From: an uncultured Pirellula sp.
GTDB taxonomy: Bacteria; Planctomycetota; Planctomycetia; Pirellulales; Pirellulaceae
Assembly: GCA_903858115.1 (NCBI GenBank)
Contig: CAIOHR010000410.1
Coordinates: forward strand, 1-64,000
Reading direction: 5' to 3'
DNA: 64,000 nt
Shown: one piece after another, positions 35,104 through 44,293 of the stretch
Numbering within the stretch: position 1 is the stretch's first letter
Layout of the letters: each line of letters opens with the position of its first letter
Made by a program: the position numbers and the translations under genes
Notes under the pieces: model-generated
Seen by the model: only the letters and a program-made list of their open reading frames with translations
Database searches by the model: none
What the model was told of the DNA's origin: nothing

Positions 35104-36456
35104 ATGCCACGGTTCTCCATGCAGGTTACAGAGTGTCTTATTGTCGCATTTTCGGCGGTATCGGTCGTCATTGCATCGATACTTCTTCTTCGTTTGCATC
35201 CCATTATCGGACTAGTCCTCGGAACTCTGGTCATTCTGTTCTACACGCAGGGACAATCGGAACTGAGCGTTGCGAGCCGGTTGGCGTCTGGCATGACCGA
35301 GATCTTCGAAAAAATAGGTCTACCCATCGTGTTTGCATCCATCGTGGGCGGATGCTTATTGGAAAGCGGTGCGGCGCATCGTATTGTGGCTGACATCGTC
35401 CGACTGTTCGGCAGCCAACGCGTTGCCCCTGCATTGTCGGTTAGCGCTTTTATCATGGCAATTCCGGTCTACTTTGATACGGTCTTTTATCTGCTTTTGC
35501 CTTTGGCCAAAGCGGTCGCCCGAGATCGACCGAAGCACTACCTCATGTCGGTTATGGCAATCATCGTGGGCGCAACGATGGCTCACTCGCTCGTTCCTCC
35601 AACACCTGGTCCGTTATTGGTCGCGAATGCGCTTGGGATCTCGGTCGGAACGATGATGCTCGGGGGATGTATCGTCGGAGGCTTTACGTCGTCCGTGGGA
35701 TTTCTGTATGGAGTTTGGTGTAGCCGCTCGTTGGGAATCGAGCTGAGTATTCCACGCCAGAACGACGATCAACGCAATCGAACCTCTCCTCCTATCTGGC
35801 TTTCGATCTTGCCTTTGGTCATTCCGATTGCAATGATCGCCTCCGCCGAATTTTTCATCGGAGGTAAGGTGTCAGATCGAAGTGTTACATGGCAGTCTAT
35901 TGGTGATCCGATCTTTGCACTCTTGGTCTCGTGCCTCATTGGGATCGCGTTGATGAAAATGACCGTCGATGCTAAGACGACCCAAAGTGTGATGACACGA
36001 TCGGTAGCAGATGCAGGTACCATTTTGCTTTTGACATGCGCTGGCGGCGGGTTTGGTGTAGCACTCAAGGAGTTGGGGGTAGGTGATGCAATCGTGACTA
36101 TCTTCCCCAATACCCTCACGCCAACTGGTTTGCTAGTCATGGCCTTTGGAACAACCGCATTAATACGGGGAGCGCAAGGGTCCGCGACGGTTGCCATGAC
36201 CACGACAGTCGTAATCGTCGAATCGCTAGTCTCGAAGGTTGAGTTAACCTATCACCCCATCTATTTGGCGTTAGCGATAGGCTGTGGTTCAAAGCCACTA
36301 GCTTGGATGAACGATAGCGGATTCTGGCAAGTGGCATCGATGACAGGAATGACGGCAATACAAACGCTCAAAACGTTTTCTGCCGCGCTAACGATCATGG
36401 GTTGCGTCGGCTTTTTGGTCGTATTGCTTGGATCATGGTTCTTACCGCTTGTCTGA
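35104..36456 (+). CDS. GntP family permease (gluconate:H+ symporter type)
   Basis: About 450 residues from the ATG at 35104 (MPRFSMQVTE); an upstream ATG at 35023 would add 27 residues before the first helix. About 12 hydrophobic segments. Family motifs include GQSELSVASRLASGMTEIFE, FASIVGGCLLESGAAHRI, IPVYFDTVFYLLLPLA and HSLVPPTPGPLLVANALG, which closely match GntP/GntT. It probably imports gluconate or another sugar acid or hydroxyacid. No kinase or dehydratase gene for such a substrate is adjacent. Its 3' end overlaps the convergent AddB-AddA gene by 15 bases. Confidence 0.88.
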   Translation: MPRFSMQVTECLIVAFSAVSVVIASILLLRLHPIIGLVLGTLVILFYTQGQSELSVASRLASGMTEIFEKIGLPIVFASIVGGCLLESGAAHRIVADIVRLFGSQRVAPALSVSAFIMAIPVYFDTVFYLLLPLAKAVARDRPKHYLMSVMAIIVGATMAHSLVPPTPGPLLVANALGISVGTMMLGGCIVGGFTSSVGFLYGVWCSRSLGIELSIPRQNDDQRNRTSPPIWLSILPLVIPIAMIASAEFFIGGKVSDRSVTWQSIGDPIFALLVSCLIGIALMKMTVDAKTTQSVMTRSVADAGTILLLTCAGGGFGVALKELGVGDAIVTIFPNTLTPTGLLVMAFGTTALIRGAQGSATVAMTTTVVIVESLVSKVELTYHPIYLALAIGCGSKPLAWMNDSGFWQVASMTGMTAIQTLKTFSAALTIMGCVGFLVVLLGSWFLPLV

Positions 36457-39400
36457 AGAAAGAAGAAGTTCCTCGTCTAGCGTCACTTCTTTATCTTCGC
36501 TCAAAAGAAGTAGCGTCAAATGAATGTCGCGACGATGGAGCCCGAACTGTTCGCTCAGCACTCGTCGATAGCATTCTAGTTGCGGTCGGTGAAGCTCAAC
36601 ACGGCTGTCTACCCATTCCGTCAGGTCCATTCCTTCAGGGCGTGTGTCGGTCTTAAAGTCCAGGATCTCCGCTCGTACGACTCGGTCTCCATCAAAGCCC
36701 AACACGCATCGGTCGATCACCCCTCGCAACATCTGCCCATCGATTACTTGAAGCAACCGTCTTTCGTTGGTAATCTCCAAGTGCAACATCCTAGGTTGGT
36801 GCCACGATCGATAGCGATCTGCACTGAGCGCTTTCAAGACCGACGGCATCTCGCAGAACCGCACGAAACGGTCCACCCATTCTGTTACTTTGACGTGCGA
36901 CATTTCTTCTTGCGTCAACGAAGATGCGGAAATCTCCTTCAATCGCTTCTTGTTCGGTTTGTAATCTTCGATCCAACCGCGAACTTCTTCAAACCAGCGA
37001 TGAACCAGCTTGCCAACAATCGAAGCCGAAGTGTCACCTGCTGTCCAACGCGTACCAAGCCGAATCGTTGTCGCTGCAGCAACGTTGCTCGGTCTGAGCC
37101 ATGGCAACAATCGCGGACTCGAACCTCCACGTTGAAGTTGGATAGCGCGACGAATCCTATCTTGAGAAGCCACTGAAACAGCATCCTCCTGCTCGACTTC
37201 ATCTCGGACCACCGATTCGAACCATTTGGGATCACCCCAGCTATGGATCAATAGCCCGCGTGTGTCACGCTGCTCTTTGGTCGCAAAGATGGAGTGAAGC
37301 ACGGATCCCCATCGTTTCTTGCTGCTCGACGACGGAGCTGTGTAGAGATAGAGAGCTTGGCGAGCTCGAGTCAACGCTACATAAAAGACGCATAGGGCTT
37401 CCGCTAGCTGCTGGTTGGCGAATTCTCGGAATGCAATCTTCCAGGAATCATCGAGAAACTTTTGAACGTCTCGATTCATGTATCGAACGACGCCGATCGG
37501 TGGCTTGGTCCGGTCTTCATACATTGCAACAAACGACGGAGGACGGGAAATAATTGTTTGATCGAGCGTCGGCAAAAAGACGGCATCGAACTCTAAGCCT
37601 TTGGATTGATGGATCGTCATCACTCGCACCCGACTCACCCCTGGCAACGCGACTTTCTGTTGCTCTACAAATTCGATAAAGCTAAAGATGCTATCGCCCC
37701 GCATCGCATCGTATCGATAGCCGAGTTGAACCAGTTGTTTCAATCGGTCTTGATCTCGTTCGTTGCACGCGGGTGCCAAATGCTTGGCGAGTTGCCCGAG
37801 TGTACTACCGAATCCCAATGCATCGATACTCGCACGCAGGTCCATCGAGAGTTTGTCTGCATTTTCGAGTGCTTCTGGTCGTAGGTGTTCTGCCAATGGG
37901 GAATGAGCCACATGAAAGTGGGCCAATGAATCGGATGGATGGTTTGCCACTCGCATCACGCTCAACAGTAGCAATACAGCCGCCGAATCGGTAAGTGGAT
38001 TTCCACCTTCTTGACTGGCCTCGACGCCGCGCTCTCGCAACAACGTGATCAGTTGCCCGACATCTCGATTAGTCCGACATAACACACCGATCTCTACGCT
38101 GCTGTTCGTTCGGTGCAGATCGGCGATTCGATCTGCGACTTCATCAAAGAGACCGTACGCGCTCTCGTCACCTTCTGGATCGCGGCTCTTGTCGACGTCC
38201 GCATTTCGAAACTCGACATAGCCAGGCAAGATCCCTTTGGAAGTTTCGTGTTGCGTAAAGTGCTTGGTCGTCCATTCCACGATCGCCTTAGAATCACCCG
38301 CATCCACGTCGGCTTCATCGCCGTTGTAGTAGCACTCATGTTTGTCCAATTGAGAAAAAACGGAGTTCACAAAGTCGATCACAATCGGAGAGCTGCGGAA
38401 ACTCTTGACGAGTTTTTCCTGTTGCACATTTTTGATTTGTTCACCGACGGATTCAAAGATCTCGGCTACTCCACCACGCCAACCGTAGATCGCTTGCTTG
38501 CTGTCACCGACACAGAAAAACGAAGTCTTGTCGACTTGGTTTTGAATAATGGCTTCGGCAAACGGTTTGACGATCTCCCATTGGACGGGAGATGTATCCT
38601 GAAATTCGTCTAGCAACAAATGATGGACAGGGCAATCCAATCGATGTGAAATCGAGTCCATCGTATCGCGTTGCGGTTCTTTGGCGGGCTGGATACGATG
38701 CTCTTCTACTGTTTGGAGCAACCAATTTGCAAGCCGTTCTGCGACATCATCAAAGGTAACGGTGCGGTGCTTTGTCTTCACCGATTGAAGCTGCGTATGG
38801 TAGTTCTGCAACAATCGAAACGCGGCTTCGTTTTGTGCACGGCGACTCGACAATTCTTCGGTTGCCGCTTTTTTGGCCAGAATGCGAAGCGCGCTGGCTG
38901 CTTCGGAATCCAACTCTTTAGACGAGTACGTTGGAACATCGTCGTCCGAACGTTGAACGAGCGTCAGCGATAAGAACTCGCCCCATTCTTGTGCGTTGAA
39001 TTTCTCGACTGCCGCATCGCGAGACTTGGCATACCCCTTATGCTCAACCGTCGAATGGGCGAATACATGCAATGATCGTTGCACTTCTTCGTCCCGAGGC
39101 CCTTTGGGGACCGTGAGCTGATTCCAGGCTTCCTCGTTGGTTCGACGGAACAAATCGTATCCATTGGATACCACGTTCTCGATCTCGCGACGGATGCTTC
39201 GTGTGGCTTCCCCTTTGGATAACTGCGATACCAGCGATTTCAGCGAACCGCGATCCATATGCTCAAACATTCGGCTAATCGCCTCCTGCTTGAGTTGCTC
39301 GTATTGAAAAGGATCCGAGAGACTCCAACCGGGAGGAAGCTTTAATTCGAGCGCAAACGAACGAGCTAGCTGAGAGTAAAAACTATCTAGCGTGCTTACT

Positions 39401-42400
39401 CGAAATCGATGAAGGTGAGAACACAATCGTCCCAATTGATACTTCACCGTATCGCGAGTGATTTTCAACGGCTCAAGAATCGATACCAACGAATCGAAGC
39501 TCGCATCCTCTTCGATCGCATTTGCCAACCATGACAAAACACGATGCAGGATTTCACCCGCAGCCTTGCGCGTAAACGTCGTCGCCAATATCGAATCCAG
39601 CGGTTGATCGGTAAACAAAAGACGCAACGCGCGCGTTGCTAGATTGTAGGTTTTACCAGTACCGGCTGAGGCCAAAATCATTTTGGAGGAAAACCAATCG
39701 CTGTTGGGCTTCCCCACGGCGAGGTGCTCTTCCAAATGGATCTTGTTCGGATTTTCCATTCTCAACATCGGAGGTAACGATCGGCTATCGAGCACCTCAT
39801 CTGCATGTCCGTTCGCATTGGTTTGCGTAACGGAACCATTCGAATCAGTCGCCGCAGGAGCGTCCAGTTCCGGCAAAGGATGGATGTTTGACGCGGCTTC
39901 GCGTAACTTCGTTTGTTCGGCTTCCTTCTCGGCAGCATCTCGGTCCCAACGCCGCGCAACAGAAAATTGCGTGATCGCGTTGTACTCATCTTGACTATAG
40001 ATGCCCTTGTATCGAGGAGGCCAAAACTGATTATCGTAAACGCGCAACGCGATCCCTTTGGCCGATTCAATGGCTGCAGCGTGTTCTGCTTCGGTAAAGT
40101 CCGCTTTGATAAATTGCGTCTCCAACGGATTTCGAGGCAATAAGATGTATCCAAACTGCACCTTGGACAAATCTTCGATCTTGAGCGATTGGATCAGTTT
40201 GCCGTAGAGGGGCAATTGCCAATCGATCCAGGTTTTGTTTTGTCGCAAGTGGTTCTCGCGTGGCTTTGCGGTTTGGTCACCTGTTTTATAATCCCACACC
40301 GCGTGAGTCCCAAGCTTGGGGTTGTAGTCGATGCGATCGATTCGACCATGAATCACCATCGATTTGCCATCACCCAGGTCCAGCTTGAGTCCATCTGTCT
40401 TTTCGACCTTGAACTCGATCTTCTTAATACGCCAACCTTGCTCAGCGTGCGCTGCCTGATGGTTAGCAAAAGCTTGAAGCCGTCGTTCCGCTTGCTCCAG
40501 TTGGATTTGCAGGGCTGGCGGTGGTTGAACACCGAACTGAGCCCTCGCAAGAAGCTTGAGCTTTTCTATCAAGAATGCACTGATCACGTCCGGATTCGTG
40601 GAGGTCGCCACTGCCGGATCTTCCATAAACTCGAGGCATTTGTGAACGAGATCACCAAACCCGCCACCGTCGAGCTCTAGTTTCTCATGCTCGAATGCTC
40701 TGAGTCGTTCCACCCTTCCGAGATAGAACCGATAAGGGCACTGTTCATACTTCTTGAAGTCCGTTACGGCCATATCCCGAACAGGTTTGGTAACTACGGG
40801 GTAAGGGATCGGGATATTCGTCTGCCCTTCGCGCGGTGCCCAAATCGATGGCACTTCGTCTACATCGCGAATCCCTTTCGGTTCCAAGAGCCATTGCACG
40901 CGCGATGCAAGCTCATCCGGAGGAACCGCCAACAGCAATCGACTGGGGGTTTGAGGATCCCCAGTGGAACTCAAGTGATTCAAGATGATTTGAACTTGTT
41001 CGCGTGTGTTGAGCATGGTCAACATCGCATAGCAATCGCGAGCAAATCGTCGCGCATTGTCCATTAACCCGAGCATGCTGCGAAGCTGATTCGGAAGGAA
41101 CGTATCTCCGTTTACCGATTCAGGCACAACGCCATCATGCATCCCAGTCAACATCAGTACTGGAGCATCATCCAACGCGAGATCGAGCCAGCCTAGCATC
41201 TCGATCGCATTGTATTGAACGATGGGTGGCACCTGAATAGATTCTAATTGACCTACCAACCAAGTGTATGCATCGGCTAAGGACACAGGGATATCTAAAC
41301 TGCTCGGGACCGATTGAAGCGTTTCGATCACGTCATTGACCGCGGCGCTCGATCGAGCGTAGAGATTTCCTAAAGCTTCATCCGTATGCACTTCTTCGTT
41401 CTCATAGATTGCCAAAATGACTTGGCGAATCGGCTGGGACCATTGCCCCAGCGTTTGTTTGGATACGCGAAGCGGAGACAACCACTGGTCGATCGCGCTT
41501 AAGGTCGCGAGGAAAATCTCGCGACCCTTCGCTGTCGGCCATTCGACTTGGTTGATCGTCCGGATGAGAGTGGACTGTTGATAGGCGTCCAAACGACTCA
41601 AGAGTTTTTCCGGCCGGACATTAACGTCTTTGTCTAGCTCGACAATAGAACTTTGAAGTGCCAGCCAACGTTGGATGCTCGGGACTCGGACAAGCTGATT
41701 AAAGGATTCGATCGATCCCCCTGATACATAATCGATCAACATCTCGATCAATCGCATTGGTGGTGATTGCGTCACAGGAGTCCCAGGGCCGTATCGCAGT
41801 TGGACGTTGTTGGCAGCAAGTGATTCTTGAAGAATCGGGACAACTTCTGGGTCGGGGATACCAATCGTAACTTGTTGGACGGAATAGGCATCCTGCAACT
41901 CGGAAAGTTGGATCGCAAGCTCCTTGGCTGCTTCCGTCGGCGTGGAGCGGACATGGATCCTCGAAGGCTCGACGCGGATCTCGAGGTCTTGCCAATACTC
42001 CGGGACCAACGTTCCATCGACATGAAAGCCGCCTGAATAATTGGCGGGGGCACCCACGAGAACATGGACGCTATCGGATATCGCCCCCAAAAATCGACGT
42101 TGCGCTCGATTGAGATCGACCGCACCAATCAATACGATCTCCCGATCGGTGGCCACTTCGTTGTTGTCGATCGCAAACCTTCGAGCGGACTGAACATCCC
42201 ACAGCCCGGCCGTGTGAAGTTCGTCCAAATAATCACGTTGCAGCTTGGCTAGAATTTTCCATCGAACCACTTCTTGAGGCTCTTTGATCTCTTCGGCAAC
42301 GTCGGCGAAATCGACCAAATCCGATGCGAGCTCGCGATGCAGCCCGCTGAGCATTTTGGCTAGGTCGATCCATGGACGAAGTTCTTGCGGGTCTGGCAAC

Positions 42401-42798
42401 TCCAGCAAAAGGGGACGCACAAAATCAGGCTCTGCATTGCGAAGCACTTTGGTCCAAGCCAATGTTTGTTCCAAATCGCTTGCGAATGGAAGCCGAGCGG
42501 TGTAAAGGTACTCAGGCAATTGTCCCATCGTGAGGACTTCAGGTGGACGCAGGACGAGCCCCTGTTCTTGGGCCCGCAAAGCCAAAAGCTGAGTCAATCG
42601 ACGCCCTGCCAAAGCGCCGGGCAAAACAACGAGACATCGGTCGAGGTCCCAATTGACGCCGCGCGAATACTGTTGGAGTAAGTGCTCAGCGGCCGTGTGT
42701 AGGATGGGTTGAGTCCACCCCAAATAGTGCAATTGAATTTTTTGTTGCTGCTCAAACAGCGGCCGCCGAAGTTTGTGCGGGATTTTTGTAGCCGACAT
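36442..42798 (-). CDS. AddB-AddA-like fusion: helicase-nuclease for double-strand break repair
   Basis: 2118 residues in one frame with GGGAGGT 6 bases before the ATG. Residues about 1-670 look like the helicase-like part of AddB, with a degenerate nucleotide site (VVLPGALAGRRL; no GKT). Residues about 676-960 are a PD-(D/E)XK nuclease: YEQCPYRFYLG, FGDLVHKCLEF, GRIDRIDYN, WDYKTG. From about 1035 a UvrD/AddA helicase follows: Walker A ASAGTGKTYN, LATTFTRKAAGEI, DEFQDTSP near 1397, GDSKQAIYGWRGG near 1435, TIHQSKGLEFDAVFLP, YVALTRARQALYLYT. The C-terminus has a second nuclease: VHRWFEEV, GVIDRCV, ILDFKTDTRP near 2046. The AddB iron-sulfur cysteines after the first nuclease are not seen. AddA and AddB are normally separate proteins. 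Confidence 0.88.
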   Translation of the reverse strand: MSATKIPHKLRRPLFEQQQKIQLHYLGWTQPILHTAAEHLLQQYSRGVNWDLDRCLVVLPGALAGRRLTQLLALRAQEQGLVLRPPEVLTMGQLPEYLYTARLPFASDLEQTLAWTKVLRNAEPDFVRPLLLELPDPQELRPWIDLAKMLSGLHRELASDLVDFADVAEEIKEPQEVVRWKILAKLQRDYLDELHTAGLWDVQSARRFAIDNNEVATDREIVLIGAVDLNRAQRRFLGAISDSVHVLVGAPANYSGGFHVDGTLVPEYWQDLEIRVEPSRIHVRSTPTEAAKELAIQLSELQDAYSVQQVTIGIPDPEVVPILQESLAANNVQLRYGPGTPVTQSPPMRLIEMLIDYVSGGSIESFNQLVRVPSIQRWLALQSSIVELDKDVNVRPEKLLSRLDAYQQSTLIRTINQVEWPTAKGREIFLATLSAIDQWLSPLRVSKQTLGQWSQPIRQVILAIYENEEVHTDEALGNLYARSSAAVNDVIETLQSVPSSLDIPVSLADAYTWLVGQLESIQVPPIVQYNAIEMLGWLDLALDDAPVLMLTGMHDGVVPESVNGDTFLPNQLRSMLGLMDNARRFARDCYAMLTMLNTREQVQIILNHLSSTGDPQTPSRLLLAVPPDELASRVQWLLEPKGIRDVDEVPSIWAPREGQTNIPIPYPVVTKPVRDMAVTDFKKYEQCPYRFYLGRVERLRAFEHEKLELDGGGFGDLVHKCLEFMEDPAVATSTNPDVISAFLIEKLKLLARAQFGVQPPPALQIQLEQAERRLQAFANHQAAHAEQGWRIKKIEFKVEKTDGLKLDLGDGKSMVIHGRIDRIDYNPKLGTHAVWDYKTGDQTAKPRENHLRQNKTWIDWQLPLYGKLIQSLKIEDLSKVQFGYILLPRNPLETQFIKADFTEAEHAAAIESAKGIALRVYDNQFWPPRYKGIYSQDEYNAITQFSVARRWDRDAAEKEAEQTKLREAASNIHPLPELDAPAATDSNGSVTQTNANGHADEVLDSRSLPPMLRMENPNKIHLEEHLAVGKPNSDWFSSKMILASAGTGKTYNLATRALRLLFTDQPLDSILATTFTRKAAGEILHRVLSWLANAIEEDASFDSLVSILEPLKITRDTVKYQLGRLCSHLHRFRVSTLDSFYSQLARSFALELKLPPGWSLSDPFQYEQLKQEAISRMFEHMDRGSLKSLVSQLSKGEATRSIRREIENVVSNGYDLFRRTNEEAWNQLTVPKGPRDEEVQRSLHVFAHSTVEHKGYAKSRDAAVEKFNAQEWGEFLSLTLVQRSDDDVPTYSSKELDSEAASALRILAKKAATEELSSRRAQNEAAFRLLQNYHTQLQSVKTKHRTVTFDDVAERLANWLLQTVEEHRIQPAKEPQRDTMDSISHRLDCPVHHLLLDEFQDTSPVQWEIVKPFAEAIIQNQVDKTSFFCVGDSKQAIYGWRGGVAEIFESVGEQIKNVQQEKLVKSFRSSPIVIDFVNSVFSQLDKHECYYNGDEADVDAGDSKAIVEWTTKHFTQHETSKGILPGYVEFRNADVDKSRDPEGDESAYGLFDEVADRIADLHRTNSSVEIGVLCRTNRDVGQLITLLRERGVEASQEGGNPLTDSAAVLLLLSVMRVANHPSDSLAHFHVAHSPLAEHLRPEALENADKLSMDLRASIDALGFGSTLGQLAKHLAPACNERDQDRLKQLVQLGYRYDAMRGDSIFSFIEFVEQQKVALPGVSRVRVMTIHQSKGLEFDAVFLPTLDQTIISRPPSFVAMYEDRTKPPIGVVRYMNRDVQKFLDDSWKIAFREFANQQLAEALCVFYVALTRARQALYLYTAPSSSSKKRWGSVLHSIFATKEQRDTRGLLIHSWGDPKWFESVVRDEVEQEDAVSVASQDRIRRAIQLQRGGSSPRLLPWLRPSNVAAATTIRLGTRWTAGDTSASIVGKLVHRWFEEVRGWIEDYKPNKKRLKEISASSLTQEEMSHVKVTEWVDRFVRFCEMPSVLKALSADRYRSWHQPRMLHLEITNERRLLQVIDGQMLRGVIDRCVLGFDGDRVVRAEILDFKTDTRPEGMDLTEWVDSRVELHRPQLECYRRVLSEQFGLHRRDIHLTLLLLSEDKEVTLDEELLLSSDKR

Positions 42799-42864
42799 TC
42801 ATTACCTCCCTGCTTGCACTAAAAGTGAAAATGGCTGGTGCAAGCCAAATTCAGTTTCGTCCTA

Positions 42865-42889
42865 CTGCGTGACACGTCTGGTCACGCAG
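42865..42889 (-). promoter_or_regulatory. Inverted repeat upstream of the AddB-AddA gene
   Basis: CTGCGTGAC and GTCACGCAG flank a 7-base spacer, giving a perfect 9-base palindrome 67-91 bases before the start codon. It has no T-run, so an operator or a leader hairpin is more likely than a terminator. The role is unknown. Confidence 0.35.
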
Positions 42890-43004
42890 GATGCAAAATG
42901 CACCGTCGCAACATTCTAGGGCAAGTAAGTGGAATTCGATACTTGTCGAGAGCGACTACGAGTTGGGATTCGTGCGACAAGCCAGATAAGGAAAGGCAAT
43001 CTTT

Positions 43005-43244
43005 CTAGTTGCCTGTCAACTTGACTGCGTCGTAGTGTTCGAGCTGCATGTCGGCAGCTTGGATTAAGCGAGCGACCCTTAAATCGAATTCGTCGACGGG
43101 TTTGGGGATGGTTGCATCCGAGCACGCTTGAAAGCCTGCTCCGCAAGCATTGCAAACAACGTTTTTCCCGAGCAACTCGATGGAAATCTGCAGTGGTTGG
43201 CAACAAGAAGGGCAACTCCGCGTAAACCGAATCGATTTCGCCAT
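43005..43244 (-). CDS. Small zinc-ribbon protein
   Basis: 79 residues from the ATG at 43244 (MAKSIRF). Two CxxC pairs (SCPSCCQPL and VCNACGAGFQ) about 20 residues apart form a zinc ribbon or MJ0042-like knuckle. The C-terminal half is helical and acidic-to-neutral (LRVARLIQAADMQLEHYD). A frame extending to 43277 adds 11 residues and is less likely. No function can be assigned. Confidence 0.65.
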   Translation of the reverse strand: MAKSIRFTRSCPSCCQPLQISIELLGKNVVCNACGAGFQACSDATIPKPVDEFDLRVARLIQAADMQLEHYDAVKLTGN

Positions 43245-43422
43245 GATATGATTGAACTCCGTTTTCACGAGTGACAAGCTCGATTATTATGCGCGATTAA
43301 GCTTCTTTGTCAACACGCAAAGGAATTCTATCTTCCAAAGAACGCAATTATGCAGAAATGGGCATTAAGTGGTTACGTAGAAACGTCATTGGCAAACCGA
43401 GCTTCGCCAGGGCGAAAGCTCC

Positions 43423-43451
43423 ATAAAAAAAGGACCGCTCTCGCGATCCTT
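43423..43451 (-). terminator. Rho-independent terminator after the IscA-type gene
   Basis: Read on the minus strand: AAGGATCGC, GAGA tetraloop, GCGGTCCTT (one G-T pair), then seven T. It lies 58 bases downstream of the A-type carrier gene. Confidence 0.85.
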
Positions 43452-43508
43452 CTAGATACGTCTAGTATTTTTACTAACCGACTTTGTGGGAACTCCACCT
43501 AGGAGGTC

Positions 43509-43838
43509 CTATTGGAACGATTTACCGCAGCCGCACGACTTCACGGCGTTGGGGTTTTCGAACGTGAATCCCTGACGCTCTAAGCTCTTATGGTAGCCTA
43601 GCGTCGCTCCGTCCAACAATAATGAACTCTTCTTATCGACGACATAACTGACGCCATGCTGTTCGTAGCGGCTGTCCTTCTCGTCATCGTACTTGTCATC
43701 AAACTGGAGTGAGTACTGAAAACCAGCACATCCGCCTCCCATAACTCCGATCCTTACAAACGTTTCTGGTCCAAAACTAGCTTCATTATAAGCTTTTTTC
43801 AGCTCTTCGGCTGCAACTTCTGACAAACTGAATGCCAT
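43509..43838 (-). CDS. A-type iron-sulfur carrier protein (IscA/ErpA/HesB family)
   Basis: 109 residues from the ATG at 43838, preceded by GAGGGAA. The open frame continues to 44030, but the added residues do not fit the family. The three ligand cysteines are in GGGCAGFQYSLQFD and at the end in CGCGKSFQ. A-type carriers hand Fe-S clusters to target proteins. The start region MAFSLSEVAAEELKKA matches the family. It stands alone with its own terminator; the window's cysteine desulfurase is far away. Confidence 0.93.
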   Translation of the reverse strand: MAFSLSEVAAEELKKAYNEASFGPETFVRIGVMGGGCAGFQYSLQFDDKYDDEKDSRYEQHGVSYVVDKKSSLLLDGATLGYHKSLERQGFTFENPNAVKSCGCGKSFQ

Positions 43839-44089
43839 CTGTTCCCTCGCATCACATGTATTTGACTTATGTTTCCAAGCTCGCCGGTAACCGCAAGCCA
43901 TCAATGGTTCATCACTAAGGAATATGATACGCGCCCGGGGTAGCTGCCGACAAGTCAATTTTGCCTTTCCACGAGAAAGCATTCTTGGTATTCTACTTAC
44001 CCCTTCGACAATAGGGTTCGGCGAAACCAAGCCAGCGAATTCAAAAACAGCCGTGCTAACGGCAAATTAATACACGTAGAGAGGTGATA

Positions 44090-44188
44090 ATGACGAAGCC
44101 ACACCGCAAGCTGAAAAAAGCAAATCATGGCCAACGAGCCGCCAACAGCAAAGCTCGGAAATCCAAGAGAAGAAAAGTCCGTACCTAA
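44090..44188 (+). CDS. Small basic protein of 32 residues
   Basis: ATG at 44090 has GAGGTG 3 bases upstream, one of the better ribosome sites in the window. The product has 14 Lys/Arg of 32 residues, starts MTKPHRKLKKANHGQRAANS and ends in KVRT. It recalls small basic RNA-binding or ribosome-associated proteins (bL36- or Thx-sized), but I cannot assign a family. I have an impression of similar short proteins in other planctomycetes, which is unverified. The stop lies inside a 17-base tandem duplication, and a possible terminator follows. Confidence 0.6.
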   Translation: MTKPHRKLKKANHGQRAANSKARKSKRRKVRT

Positions 44189-44227
44189 TCGTGGATCGGG
44201 CCTAATCGTGGATCGGGTACGTTTTTT
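44180..44227 (+). terminator. Possible terminator after the small basic protein gene
   Basis: CGTACC (44180-44185) pairs with GGTACG (44216-44221), followed by TTTTTT. The loop of 30 bases is formed by the tandem duplication. The stem is short, so this is only a candidate. Confidence 0.45.
44184..44217. repeat. 17-base exact tandem duplication including a stop codon
   Basis: CCTAATCGTGGATCGGG occurs at 44184-44200 and again at 44201-44217 without mismatch. The TAA stop of the 32-residue protein is at 44186-44188 in the first copy. Confidence 0.9.
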
Positions 44228-44293
44228 GTCTGACAGTTCTAGTCGAAACTAACCAAAGTTCGATCAATCGCAGGCTCCCAAGAGGCAAGACCG

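Noticed and set aside
36580..37176. Plus-strand open frames within the AddB-AddA region
   Set aside because: All lie opposite a continuous frame with many helicase and nuclease motifs.
43839..44030. 64-residue extension of the A-type carrier gene
   Set aside because: The added residues do not match the family, and the ATG at 43838 has its own ribosome site.
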